A DNA stretch of 64,000 nt, taken from the NCBI RefSeq assembly GCF_901709675.1, contig NC_051097.1:1557039-1621038 (forward strand), read 5' to 3'. This DNA is from Syngnathus acus. Taxonomy: Eukaryota > Chordata > Actinopteri > Syngnathiformes > Syngnathidae. This document shows, piece after piece, positions 40,201 through 51,066 of this stretch. Within the stretch, counting starts at the first letter, position 1; each line of letters opens with the position of its first letter. Made by a program: the position numbers and the translations under genes. The notes beneath the pieces were generated by a model. The model saw nothing but the letters and a program-made list of their open reading frames with translations. It searched no databases and was not told the DNA's origin.

Positions 40201-41722
40201 CCGTAAATTCCGGACTATAAGCCGCGACTTTTTTCCAAAATTTTGAACCCTGCGGCTTATAGTCAGGTGCGGCTTATATAAGGATTTTTTTCGTGATTTT
40301 TGTGATGACTTGATCACTTTTATACACTGCGGTATCTTGAAGAAAAAAACAACAAAAATACTATTTTGAAACACTACTATGGCTGCTGCTTATTCTGGCT
40401 GTGTTGCTTGTGACTATTATGAGCTTTAGTAGGAATGCACGCTAGGTGACCTGCGTCAAAGGGCTCTAAACCCTTTCTCTTACTCTGCCATGTGACTCAG
40501 AGATTACACAAAGCAGTGGCGCTGTTTGGACCATCTGCATTGTATTAAAACCCAATCAATCAGCATTTAAATTCAATTCTTCTGACATTTTGCTCACCAA
40601 AAACAAGTTGTAATGAACGTGAACTTTTAATGCATTTTATTCAGAAGGTTACTTTGAACCCCGAGGCTTAAATGGCGGCGCGGTGTATTTATGGATTTTT
40701 ACGGCCTCCGGGGCGCTCTAGCAGGAAGCAAGAGCGAGACAGACGAAGAAGAGATAATGCGCCGAAGAAGACGTGCTAGTTTGTGTTTTGATAGGCGTAT
40801 AATTCACACGAAGAAGAGACAGAACGAGATCAAGACGGACATTACTGAAAGGGAGCTTTTATACACAAACCGTCATTATGGGGGACAAAAGAAATGCATA
40901 TGATGCCGCTTTTAAGCTAAAGGCAGTCGATGTTGATGACATTGCGTCACCCTTTTCTTTATTTCGTGGTCCCGTCTACTCTGGAGCTATATGTGTCGCT
41001 CGCTAGTTTAATGTAATTTAGCGCTTCGTGCATGAATAAAATTAGCATGAACTATATAAATTAGCTTATCACACTCGAAGAAATGCATAAAAGCGACGAC
41101 GAAAGAGAGACTGAGAAAGTGTGAGGCGAAGGATATCTAACGCTATTCCAATCGGACGCTGAGGAGGAAGACTTCGATGGTTTCAGTGCACAGGAGGAAG
41201 ATGAAGACGATGAAGCTCTTTTTTTACTTTTACTGGTATGTTTTTTAACGAGCCCTGTTGGTGCTGTACTACCGTGTTGCTGCTGTGTTACCGCCGCGTC
41301 TCGGTGACTTTTACCGGGTATGTTTTTTTTAATCCAGCCCTATTAGTCTTGTGTTACTTCCGTGTTGCTGCGGTATTACTGCCGCGTCACGGGCAGTGTT
41401 TGGAAAGAAATGTTAAGGTATGTTATTAAAACTTTAAAAAAGCTTTCTGTGTCCAGTCTTTCTTTGTTAATAACTCGCGTGCACACTTCCGTGTTGCTGC
41501 GGTACTACTGCTGCGTCACAGGCAATGTTTAGAAAGACATGTTAAAGTATGTTATTAAAACTTTAAAAAGGCTTTCTGTGAACAGTCTTTCTTTGTAAAA
41601 AATGCGTGTGCACGTGCGGCTTATAGTCCGGTGCAGCTTATATAAGAAAAAAACAAAAATATCTCCCAATTTTAGCTGGTGCGGCTTATAGTCCGGTGCG
41701 GTTTATAGTCCGGAATTTACGG
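40201..41722 (+). mobile_element. Pogo-like element, family B copy 2 (complete)
   Basis: TA at 40199-40200 and 41723-41724. Ends CCGTAAATTCCGGACTATAA and inverse, with several GTGCGGCTTATAGTCCG units inside each. At 40879-40944 it encodes a transposase N-terminus (GDKRNAYDAAFKLKAVDVDD), and at about 41140-41220 an acidic C-terminus (EEEDFDGFSAQEEDEDDE). Everything between, including the DDE domain, is deleted. Confidence 0.85.
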
Positions 41723-41900
41723 TACATTCCCGATTGGTAGAGATGAACTGTTCTCATTTAATAAAAACACTAGCTTTTGTCAAAATGTATTCCCTCTCAT
41801 TGTTTGTTCGTGACTAATGAACATGTAAAGAAGAGACTTGTTGGAGATGACCAGTGGTATTCTACATAAAAATGTCAATTCAAATCCAAAGTCGCAGTCT

Positions 41901-43338
41901 GGGGGGTATTCAAGAAAGCGGGTTATGTGAAAACTCTGAGTAAGTTACCACGGAAACGAGGGAAACTGAGTTATCCATTCCAGAAAGAGAGGTAACTTAA
42001 ACTCTGGGTCAGTTACTGTGGTAACTTACTCTGTGAACATGACCTGCTCGCTGGCAGGTATACTATAAGAGACCTAGCGTTTCAATCTGTCGCCTCCCAC
42101 ACAAAGAAAGCAGTTAATCATGGATTAGCCGTTAATTCAAAATCCGATTACCATGGAAACCGCAATAATTCGTAACGCTTTACGTCGCGAGAGAATCTTT
42201 TGACCCAGATTAAATGTTTTATCATTTCTACAAGAATAGCTTTTCGAGCGCTACTGCTTTCTTTGAATAGTATAATTTATCTCAATAACCTTCGCTGGTC
42301 GTGGGATTCCTGATGGTGTAGTAGTACACTCACCTGTCTTGTATGCGGGCATCATGAGTACGATTCCCACTCACCCCGAACGAGCACTAACATCAGTGCA
42401 ACCTTTATGCATAGCACTGTTTTTTTGCAAACGGCATTTTCTTTATAATATCGGGGAAGCAGAGCAATCCTTTTTTCTGTTGGCTGAGCAGAACAGCGTT
42501 TGTTTTAAAATAGTATTTTAATGAGTGTTGGTATAGGCTACAGCGTCACATTTTAAATGACTATAATAGGTATAAAACATAACTGCATTTGTGTCAAGTA
42601 TTATTCCACAAAGTGTAGAATTAACTCAGGACGTTGGAAAACATTTTGTTTGGGGGTTAAAATATTTGAAGTAGCCACTGAATTAATATTTTAGTTTAAA
42701 TTAATACTGACCTTGTTTAGTAGTGTGAGTCCATTTAAAATAATAAAATTAAAATCAAAGTGAGGTGCAATCACAGCCTAGCAAAACATACCTTACCTTT
42801 TTGACTAATGTTTTCATGTTTTATTTTGAGCCACTTCCAAGTCATTTCTTTCTCCTGTTGAATTGCACCTAAATAAAAATGAGATTTCATTCCTACTTTA
42901 ATTCATAACTATAGGCTATGCTACAATGTTATGGTTAGATGTTACATCAATGAAATAGTACATTCAAACTTGCGCATCGAGCAGCAATTTCCTCCCATGA
43001 CGTCTTTCTCTTCTTCGCTGCTGCAGCCGTACTAGATTTGCGGCAAGAAAATACGTTCACACTCGCCGTAGGCCTGCATAAGGACCAATAAAGTAAAATA
43101 AGGTGATGTTTTTCCTCAGTTGTCATGGTGACTCGTGGTATCGGGGCTTGATTGATAATGGCTTTTTATAGGAGTTGTGCACGCGTGTAACTCCAGGTGA
43201 ACATACTCAGAGTTGATTGAACTAACTCAGATCAGCCTTTCTGGAACCGAATACCCAGAGTCTCCCATCGCAGAGTAAGTCAACGCAGAGTTCAGGGATG
43301 GACTCAGAGTATGTTGAACCTGCTTTCTGAACCCCCCT
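41901..43338 (-). mobile_element. PIF/Harbinger-like element downstream of naif1
   Basis: GGGGGGTATTCAAGAAAGCG at the left and GCTTTCTGAACCCCCC at the right form imperfect inverted ends, with many ACTCAGAGT/ACTCTGAGT subterminal repeats. On the minus strand at about 43055-42965 it encodes SSTAAAAKKRKTSWEEIAAR, the helix region of a Harbinger Myb/SANT-like protein. No nuclease ORF remains. The 3-bp target duplication was not settled. Confidence 0.65.
42305..42375 (+). repeat. tRNA-like segment inside the Harbinger element
   Basis: GGTGTAGTAGTACACTCACC resembles an A box and GAGTACGATTCCC a B box, with about 35 bp between. Probably the head of a degraded tRNA-derived SINE, not a functional tRNA: no complete cloverleaf or acceptor pairing was found. 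Confidence 0.35.
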
Positions 43339-43481
43339 GATGTTAATGCAAAGCTAAAATCATACATATGCGCTTCCTAAGGCAACTTATAAAATGTTTT
43401 CAAGGCTTGTTGAAATCTATGTGCAGGGATTTCTCAGGAAAATGTGGAGTCAGTTTTATGGTGCCAACCAAATTAAGGATT

Positions 43482-44035
43482 CTATTGTGTTTCCTCTGTG
43501 TGCTGGGGAGCAGGTGGTGGTGTCGCTGGCTTGCTCTGTTCCTCTATTAATGCCCCATCAGGTGTCACTCCTGCTGCTGCGCTGTGCAAGTTTGTGACCT
43601 CAGTCCCACTCTGTAGGAATTTGCGGAGGTCCTTTAGAGTTGGCCTGAGCATCTGCACCAGTGCCAGCAGTGCAGCTTGAGTTCCTTCCAAGGCCTGGGC
43701 TTGGCGCTCCTGTGCAAATGCCTGGGCCTCCTGAGAGTGACGCATCATCTGTAGCAACTGGTTCTGACCCTCCAGGTGCTGGGCAATCTGTCGGATATGG
43801 ACATTGGTGACTCTCTGCTCCTGTAGAAGACGAGCTGAGTTGAGGGCAATGCGGCTCTTCAGCTCTTGGGGTTTAGAATGAGCCTGAGGTGGCGGTGGCG
43901 AGGAAGCTGAGGATGATGCCAACACCTCCACTGGACCCTCAACCGTTGCAACCACAGCAGGGGTTGAATCGGTTACGGTTGTGGTGCAGTACTCCACTAC
44001 GCCTCCGTCTTCTAATGCATGGTAAGCTGTTTCAG
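43482..44035 (-). CDS. naif1: naif1 coding exon 2
   Basis: Acceptor TTTCCAG|CT at 44035. 554 nt, starting [20 protein letters not shown] and ending HTEETQ-TAG at 43482. It completes the split Pro codon from exon 1 and contains the coiled-coil C-terminal half. Confidence 0.95.
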
Positions 44036-47000
44036 CTGGAAATCAAAGCAAATAAAGATGATCTTTTTCTCATCTTGGTGAGGGGAGGTATTTTTTCCCA
44101 CTTAAAAGTAGTAGAGTAGCAAAATGTGGAAACAATACCACATTTAAATGTGTTTTTCCATCTGGTGATCTTTAATTCTATAATAATTGAATCTCAGCCT
44201 TGGCTCCAAAATTTTCAGCGACTGCACCATTTACTACAAACCGGATTCGGTTGAAGTTGGGAAATTGTGTAAAATGTAAATAAAAACAAAATACAACGAT
44301 TTGAAAATCCTTCTCAACCCATATTCAATTGAATACACAAAAAAGACAACATATTTAATGTTCAAACTGATAAACTTAATTGTTTTTTGCCAAATAATAA
44401 TTAACTTGGAATTTCATGGCTGCAACACGTCCAGTAGAAGTTGGGAAAGGTGGCAAAAAATACTGAGAAAGCTGAGAAAAGCTCATCAAACACCTATTTG
44501 GAACATCTCACATGTGATCAGACTAATTGGGAACAGGTGGGTACCATGATTGGGTATAAAAGGAGCCTCCCCAAACATGCTCAGTCATTCACAAGTAAAG
44601 ATGGGGCGAGGTTCACCACTTTGTCCGCAACTGCGTGAGAAAATAGTTAAACAGTTTAAGAACAACATTTCTCAAAGCAAAATTGCAAGAAATTTAGGCA
44701 TTTCAACATCTACGGTCCATAATATCATCAAAAGGTTCAGAGAATCTGGTGAAATCACTGCACGTAAGCGCCACAGCCGGAAACCAAGACTGAATGACCG
44801 TGACCTTCGATCCCTCAGACGACACTGCCTTAAAAACTGACATGAGTGTGTAAAGGATATAACCAAATGGGCTCAGGAAAACTTCAGAAAACTACTGTCA
44901 GTAAATACAGTTCGTCACTACATCAGTAAGTGCGGGTTAAAACTCTACCATGCAAAGCAAAAGCCGTTTATGAACAACATCCATAAACGCCGCCGGGTTC
45001 TCTGGGTGCGAGCTCAAGTAAAATGGACTGATAATGGAAAAGTGTTTTGTGGTCTGATGAGTCCACTTTTCAAATCGTTTTTGGAAACACTGGACGTCGT
45101 GCCTCCGGACCAAAGAGGAAGCGGACCATCCGGACTGTTGAATATAATCGAACATTCTGAGTGGTTTTTAGAGCATGTTAAAGGTGCCTTTACATACGCT
45201 TTAAAAGGAAAGGTGATGTAACAAAGTGGTAAACATGCCCTTTCCCAGCTTCCACTGCACGTGTTGCAGCCATGAAATTCTAAGTTAATTATTAGTTGAA
45301 AAATAAAGTTTAGGAGTTTGAGCATTAAATATGTTGCCTTTGTAGTCAATTTAATATAGGTCGAAAAGGATTTTCAAATCATTTTATTTTGTTTCTATTC
45401 ATATTTCACACAATTTCCCAACTTCAACCGAATCCGGTTTGTAAAAGACTTCTATTGATTTCATCAAATGCTTTATTGTAGGTCTTGTGGATGTTTGCAT
45501 ATATGTACAAGTAACCTACAGTTAGCACAATGAGCCCACATTTAACACCTTTTCTAAAGTTGCTAATCTTACTGGGTATTAGTTGATTCTCAGTCTAATG
45601 GTAGTTCTCTCCAAAACATGTCAGCATAATTTTGTCGCACAAGTCATCTTATGCACAATAATCTGTTCAATTGTCAATGTCATGTCAAACAAATGTGAGA
45701 TGAATCTGTAATAAGTGTGTTGTTAATGTACTTGCTAGAATAAACCAATCAAATCAAAATCAATGTAGTCAGTACAGTAATATATGGAAGTTACTCTGTG
45801 GGTGAATAAAAATTGCTACAATTTCCTTGGCAGCAACAGCATAGATCAGGATGGAAACAACAAACATTCTGCTAGTTTACGCAGTTTTTTGTTTGCTTGT
45901 TTTAAGCAGGCTAATTATTTTTGTATGTTGTGTGTTTCTGTGATTTGCTTGGGGACAATTGAATGATGAGTCCCATCGGACTATAAGCCGCGTTTCTTTT
46001 CATAGTTTGGGTGGGGGGGGGCGACTTATACTGACGAGCGACTTATATGTGATTTTCAAAATTCAAAAAAAAAAAATTGAAACCGTGATAAACGAACCGC
46101 GATGTAGCAAGGGATTACTGTAATTTGAATTTCAAGTGATGTCAGCGGTGCGGCGCGGCGGTTGTTTACATAAAGGACAAAGATTCGATCACTGGATGAC
46201 CAAGATGACGAAGGGCCCCACGTACTACCGGCATCATTAGCGGCTTTGTAAGTGACACGGGGGACGGAGAGTTTGAAGGATTTAATGATTTGGAGTGCCA
46301 CAGGTTTGAAAAACGATTATGGCTTTTACGCACGCCTGGACCTACTCTACGGAGCTCTCTTTCACCTCCGTGGATGGAAGTCGGGGGCCGGCGCTCGGCT
46401 GGTTGGCTGTCCGGGGACGGTGGATGGGGCTCGGACATGGCTTTTATGCACGCCCGGTCCTATTCTATGGAGCTCTTTTCCACCTCCGTGGCTGGAAGTG
46501 CCACCTCCGGGGATGGAAGTCCACGCCGCCACACACCTGGAAGTCGACGCCGGTGCTTGGGGCCGTGTGGCGGTGAACTATTTATGTTATTTGAAAATTT
46601 TTATTTCGTGTAGCAACTTGTATATGTTTTTATCGTTACAGTTTAGTAGTTGTTGACTCGTTGAACTCTTGTTTTGTTAAATGAAGAGCCGTTTACCAAA
46701 CCCACGTCTTTCCTTGTACTTTGTTAACGCTACAATATAGTTATATACTAGATCTGTGGAATAACAACGAGGCTGACGTCAGGGCGCACGCGTGGCGTTG
46801 TTGACTCTCTCCCCGTTGTTTTACTTGTGTGTTAATCGTGTTCTGTGTCTCGTCACCGTGGGATAGGGGGAACGGTATTTCGGTTTCTTTGTGTGTCTTA
46901 GCATGAAGGAATTGACAATAAAGCTGACTCTGACTCTGAAAGGACGAGGAATTTTATCGATGGATTTAATGATTTGGAGTGACACAGATGGTTTCATAAT

Positions 47001-48062
47001 ATTATTGCTTATATAATAGTTATTTGATATATAATTTATATCTCGTTATATGGGCCTGTGGAATATTTTGAAGCGCAAGCACCATCAGCAGTGCGCACCC
47101 GGCCGCACCCGCACATTGTTGACATAAAGGACGATCGATGGATTTAATGATTTGGAGTGACACAGACGGTTTGATAATAATATTGCTTATATGATAGTTA
47201 TTTGATATATAATTTATATATCGTTATCTGGGCCTGTGGAATATTTTGAAGTGCAACTGCCGTCAGCAGCGTGCACCCGGCATAAAGGACGATTGATGGA
47301 TTTAATGAATTGGAGTGACACAGATGGTTTTATAAACGTGTTATTTATGTAATAGTTATTTGAATAACTCTGAATGTTACGTCAGACCCGTTCTCAGCTC
47401 TTCGTTTGTGTTTATGTCACGTTAGCATACCTATCGTTTAGCCTGTTGTTGCTCGTTCATGTCTGTTCTTGGTGTTGGATTGTGTCGAATAATTTACTTA
47501 TAACAATAATAGCATGTTGAGAATCATGATGACCACGAAGCTGATGAGTTACTTATACGACTTATACTCCGGAGCGACTTATATATGGTTTTTTTTCACG
47601 TTATTGTGCATTTTATGGCTAATGCGACCTATATTCTGAAGCGACTTTTAGTCCGAAAAATACAGTATACAATAATAATATAAAAATACAGGGGCATACA
47701 GATAACGGAAGCAAAAATACACTTACCATTCAGTGTTTTTGCTTCATGACAAACAGTTACTGAAACTGCTGGGAGAGCTAAGATAGAAAGAGGAGAGTAA
47801 ACAAATTATCACAATAAAGTGATGACTCCCTGAAAAATGAAATAAAATAAAATCGTGAAAACACTGAATAAAAGTAACATCCATCCGTCCAGATTCCCTT
47901 AAAATTGTTTAGGCTACAAAGATACGATGATTTCATTACCAATTAACCATCTTTATACAGTATCGGTGTCATCATATCACAACACACAATGCCGCCCGCC
48001 CACCCGCTGGCGCGCAAACACACGCACGCACGCACGCACACGCGCGTGCACACACACACACA

Positions 48063-48145
<83 letters not shown>

Positions 48146-50085
48146 AATTAAAATGCTGGAGCGCTTTAACTGGGGCTACACAGATTTCTGACGGGACTAT
48201 AGCCTCCCTTAGCCCCGGTGTAGTGCCATCCCTGGAGGTCATCCTTTCACCCATTCCAAAGAACGAAATTATTTTGCCTTAAAAAAAAAAAAAAAACTCT
48301 CTTTTGCCTATTTGACTCAGCTCCAATACATTTTCACAGCTAAATGTAATATTAATGAGAGTGTTTCTCCCCCAATGGCTCTTGTAAATGGACAGAGGTC
48401 TCTGTTAAGCATCTAAATGACTGTCGTTTTTGCACTCGAAAAGAATTATATCATTTTTGGTTGCGGGGCATGCACTTCGAACTGAAATAGTTGAGTCTTT
48501 CCTGTACTAACTCAGGACAGGATAGTACAGTCCTAACTAAACCTTGTTGCATGAAGTCATTAGGCCTGCTAGAGTGAGAGGCAAAACGTTTTCTATAACC
48601 ACAAAAGTCCAATTGCTGCAGATGCCCTATGAACAAAGTGAACTGGATTAATGTGCAAATACACATTTATTACTTACTATTATTATACACCGTTATTATT
48701 ATTATTGTTTGCATTGTTCAAAACAATGTGGTGATCCCTCGCTGTGAATTGTGGGGCGGTGTTTTAGCGCACTCTATTGATTAGGTATCACTGCTTTCTA
48801 GATTAAGTATATTGAATAGTGTTATGGATTGACCCGGGCACAATTGGTAATTTGTAACACACTACTGTATTTTGAACCTTCAGTCCACCAACTGCAATAA
48901 TAATGTAATCCATCTTCCTTCACAGGAAACGCAAACAAAAATATTTTGGCGTGATGGAACATGCATCTTGACTGTCCTCTCATGGATAAAAGTGGCTATT
49001 GCCACTAAGACAAATCTGAGTTGGCCTTTCGTAAATTAATGTGGAAGAATGTAATCGAACAAATAAACTGTATAATTAATGTGATATTGACTTTTTATTT
49101 ATTTATTTATGATTTGTTTTATATACTGCAATTATGTTACAAGTTTGTATCAGTAATTTGTCAAATGACCCAATGCATGGCATTGGAGACTAAAAATGTT
49201 TTTATGAACATTTACAAAATACTCCGAGCTGACGTTTGTATGCCAAACTCAGTTCAAGGTTGTGAACTTTACTTTGCTCTTCAAAAAAGTACGATGACGT
49301 ACTTAGATGATGATCATTTGTGTACCGTGTAATCGAAAGGTAAACAGCTGTCCAAATAACACATGAACAAAATCTTATGATACAACTTATGGAAAGAGTC
49401 TTAAATAGTAAGCTACAAGAAAGTGACAAATGCATTAAATCCTATTTTTGTGTAAAACTGGGACTTTGGCACAGTAGGCCTACTAAAGTATTTTTTTTAT
49501 GTGCTCACCATCATAAAATCATTATATAATTCAGTCGCCCAAAAAAATTCAGCACATTTACTCATCACTCATCTTCATTTATAATAGCATTCAGAAAATA
49601 AGGCTGCACCGACCCTTGGGTTTGCAAACATTTGCCAACTTACGCTCTGTGAGTGTGACGGTGGTGGAGTTTGCCGTGACAGGCAAAGTGATCTCAGCAT
49701 CCGAGTCTCCTGCAGGTAAACTGATGATGGTGGCTTCTCCAAGGAGGTTACAGATCCTCTGCTGCATGGCAGTGAGAAGGACGGGAACGGGAGTGCAGTC
49801 GGTGGACGTGCCTTCTATCGCAGCCCGCGCCTGCGCCACTTTTCTTCGAACCTCCGTCTTCATATCGGACCACTTTTTCTTGACCTCAGGCAACTCTCTC
49901 GGACATGTTGTGACAGCGTTCACCTTTCTGAGGATCTCCAACCATGCGTTGTTCTTTGCCATGTGGGAGACTCCAGCATTGAAGTGGTTAACCAATGTGT
50001 GCTTTTGTTTCTCTATTTCTTCCACAATAATTTCAACCTCTCTCTCCGAGAAATTCATTTTTCTCTTTTTTGCGACCGAGACCAT
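43482..50085 (-). CDS. naif1: naif1, nuclear apoptosis-inducing factor 1 (Harbinger-derived)
   Basis: Two coding exons on the minus strand, 50085-49644 and 44035-43482, total 996 nt: 331 residues plus stop (human about 327). Residues 1-90 are the Myb/SANT-like DNA-binding domain: [60 protein letters not shown]-like [17 protein letters not shown] follows. The C-terminal half has [19 protein letters not shown], a probable coiled coil of [15 protein letters not shown], and a Pro-rich tail. NAIF1 descends from the Myb-like gene of Harbinger transposons; it binds HARBI1 and aids its nuclear entry, and promotes apoptosis when over-expressed (known for mammals). The 5.6 kb intron is full of transposons. 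It lies next to eeig1, as in human. Confidence 0.96.
44237..45441 (+). mobile_element. Tc1-like element in the naif1 intron
   Basis: CAAACCGGATTCGGTTGAAG and its inverse, with TA at 44235-44236 and 45442-45443. At 1.2 kb it is shorter than the 1.6 kb norm. Decayed transposase pieces: [40 protein letters not shown] (HTH, 44620-44840), a stop, then [13 protein letters not shown] and [13 protein letters not shown]. Catalytic boxes are lost by internal deletion. Same family as 1-432. Confidence 0.9.
45976..47665. mobile_element. Pogo-like MITE, family A long form, copy 2
   Basis: The left end CGGACTATAAGCCGCG is truncated; the right end GCGACTTTTAGTCCGAAAAA precedes TA (47666-47667). The body is the inverse of 25899-26744. 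It continues into two or three diverged repeats of a unit with GATCGATGGATTTAATGATT and GGGCCTGTGGAATATTTTGA (about 46960-47340). A Rex1 3' end interrupts it at 46806-46938. Confidence 0.75.
46806..46938 (+). mobile_element. Rex1 3'-end insertion (about 130 bp)
   Basis: CACCGTGGGATAGGGGGAAC, TTTCTTTGTGTGTCTTAGCATG and CAATAAAGC(TGACTC)n form a Rex1 3' end. The host sequence reads continuously around it (GGCGTTGTTGAC then AAAGGACGAGGAATTT) when compared with 26041-26060 inverted. A strongly 5'-truncated copy. Confidence 0.8.
48014..48142 (+). repeat. (CA)n microsatellite in the naif1 intron
   Basis: An impure ACGC/ACAC start is followed by about 40 clean CA units. The His-Thr and Cys-Val open frames over it are artefacts. 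Confidence 0.97.
48143..49643. other. naif1 intron, no further feature
   Basis: Between the microsatellite and naif1 exon 1 I see AT-rich intronic sequence and no repeat with clear borders. Confidence 0.5.
49644..50085 (-). CDS. naif1: naif1 coding exon 1
   Basis: ATG at 50085 ([12 protein letters not shown]). 442 nt ending TVTLTE plus one base. Donor GAGC|GTAAGT at 49643, a near-perfect site. It holds the whole Myb/SANT domain. Confidence 0.96.
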
Positions 50086-50214
50086 AATTGCATAAAGTCA
50101 GAGTTTGGAGTAGTTTGCGTACTATACGCAAAAATAGTACTCAATTGATATGCGCAACGTAATGGCTTCCAGAATCGGCTTCTTCTTCCTACTAACGAGC
50201 GTACGTTAGCTAGC

Positions 50215-50260
50215 CCATGAATCCCGCCCCCTCACGATTCCATTGGTTGGATGTGTTGTA
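50215..50260 (-). promoter_or_regulatory. naif1: Probable naif1 proximal promoter (CCAAT and GC boxes)
   Basis: On the minus strand, CCAATGGAATCGTGAGGGGG continues into CGGGATT, giving a CCAAT box followed by a GC box about 140 bp upstream of the naif1 ATG. No TATA box is obvious. This spacing suits a housekeeping-type promoter. Confidence 0.5.
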
Positions 50261-51066
50261 GTCGTTCAATATGGCCCATTATTATTGGCTGCGTAAAATG
50301 CCAGTTATTTAACAAGCCAAACAAACTATGTAATTCAAACCCAAAAGAAAAAAGCACCAACCTTAGCTGGTTTATATCCTCGTTCTTGTTTGGGTTTTTA
50401 CGAAATATGACAACAAAACAGTAATTGCATACCAAGGATTTGGATTAGACAGACTGCATGCATAGAACTAAATCAGTAGCCCACTGTAAATGCCATCATG
50501 AATCAATCACCAATGTGCAATTGCACATTTGTTAAAATAAAAGTAAATAATCTTTTTATGGGATACCACTAAATAAGGTAGAACATACACAGCTAAGAAA
50601 CAGTTTTTTCTGTCAATATCTAATGCACATACTACATTTCACAAACATCCCATACCACACCACCAAGGAAATGGGACGCAGCTTTCTCACAATTAGACAT
50701 GTAGGCAAACTGTTGTACTTAAAGGTAGACTTTGCAATGATTGAAGAAAAAAAAAACACATTTTTGTCATGCAGTACACAGTATGTTAAACGTCAGTAGA
50801 ATACTATATTATACTGTACAGATGATTTTTTTGGGGGGGGGGCTTGGGGGGACATGGAGGTCTGGCAAAGTAGACCTTGAAAGCTTGTTGGTCATTTATT
50901 TGACTCCAGTTAACAAAGAAAGTTAAAAAGAAGGAATTTTAAAGCTCTCGACTTCATGTGATATAAAGGTGGTATTTAAGGCGCAGGCAGTTGCTACAAC
51001 CACCAGTGCAGATGTGACCGTTCCCATCGATCGCCTCTCTTGCTTTACTTGATTGTATGCTATTAC

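Noticed and set aside
42305-42375. A tRNA gene
   Set aside because: A- and B-box-like sequences only; no paired acceptor stem or full cloverleaf could be drawn.
46290-46656. Similar open frames with LFHLRGWK in three places (26.2, 46.4, 61.0 kb)
   Set aside because: They lie inside copies of one MITE, in different orientations and with shifted frames. They are repeat sequence, not a gene family.
47927-48282. His-Thr and Cys-Val rich open frames
   Set aside because: Pure translation of the (CA)n microsatellite.
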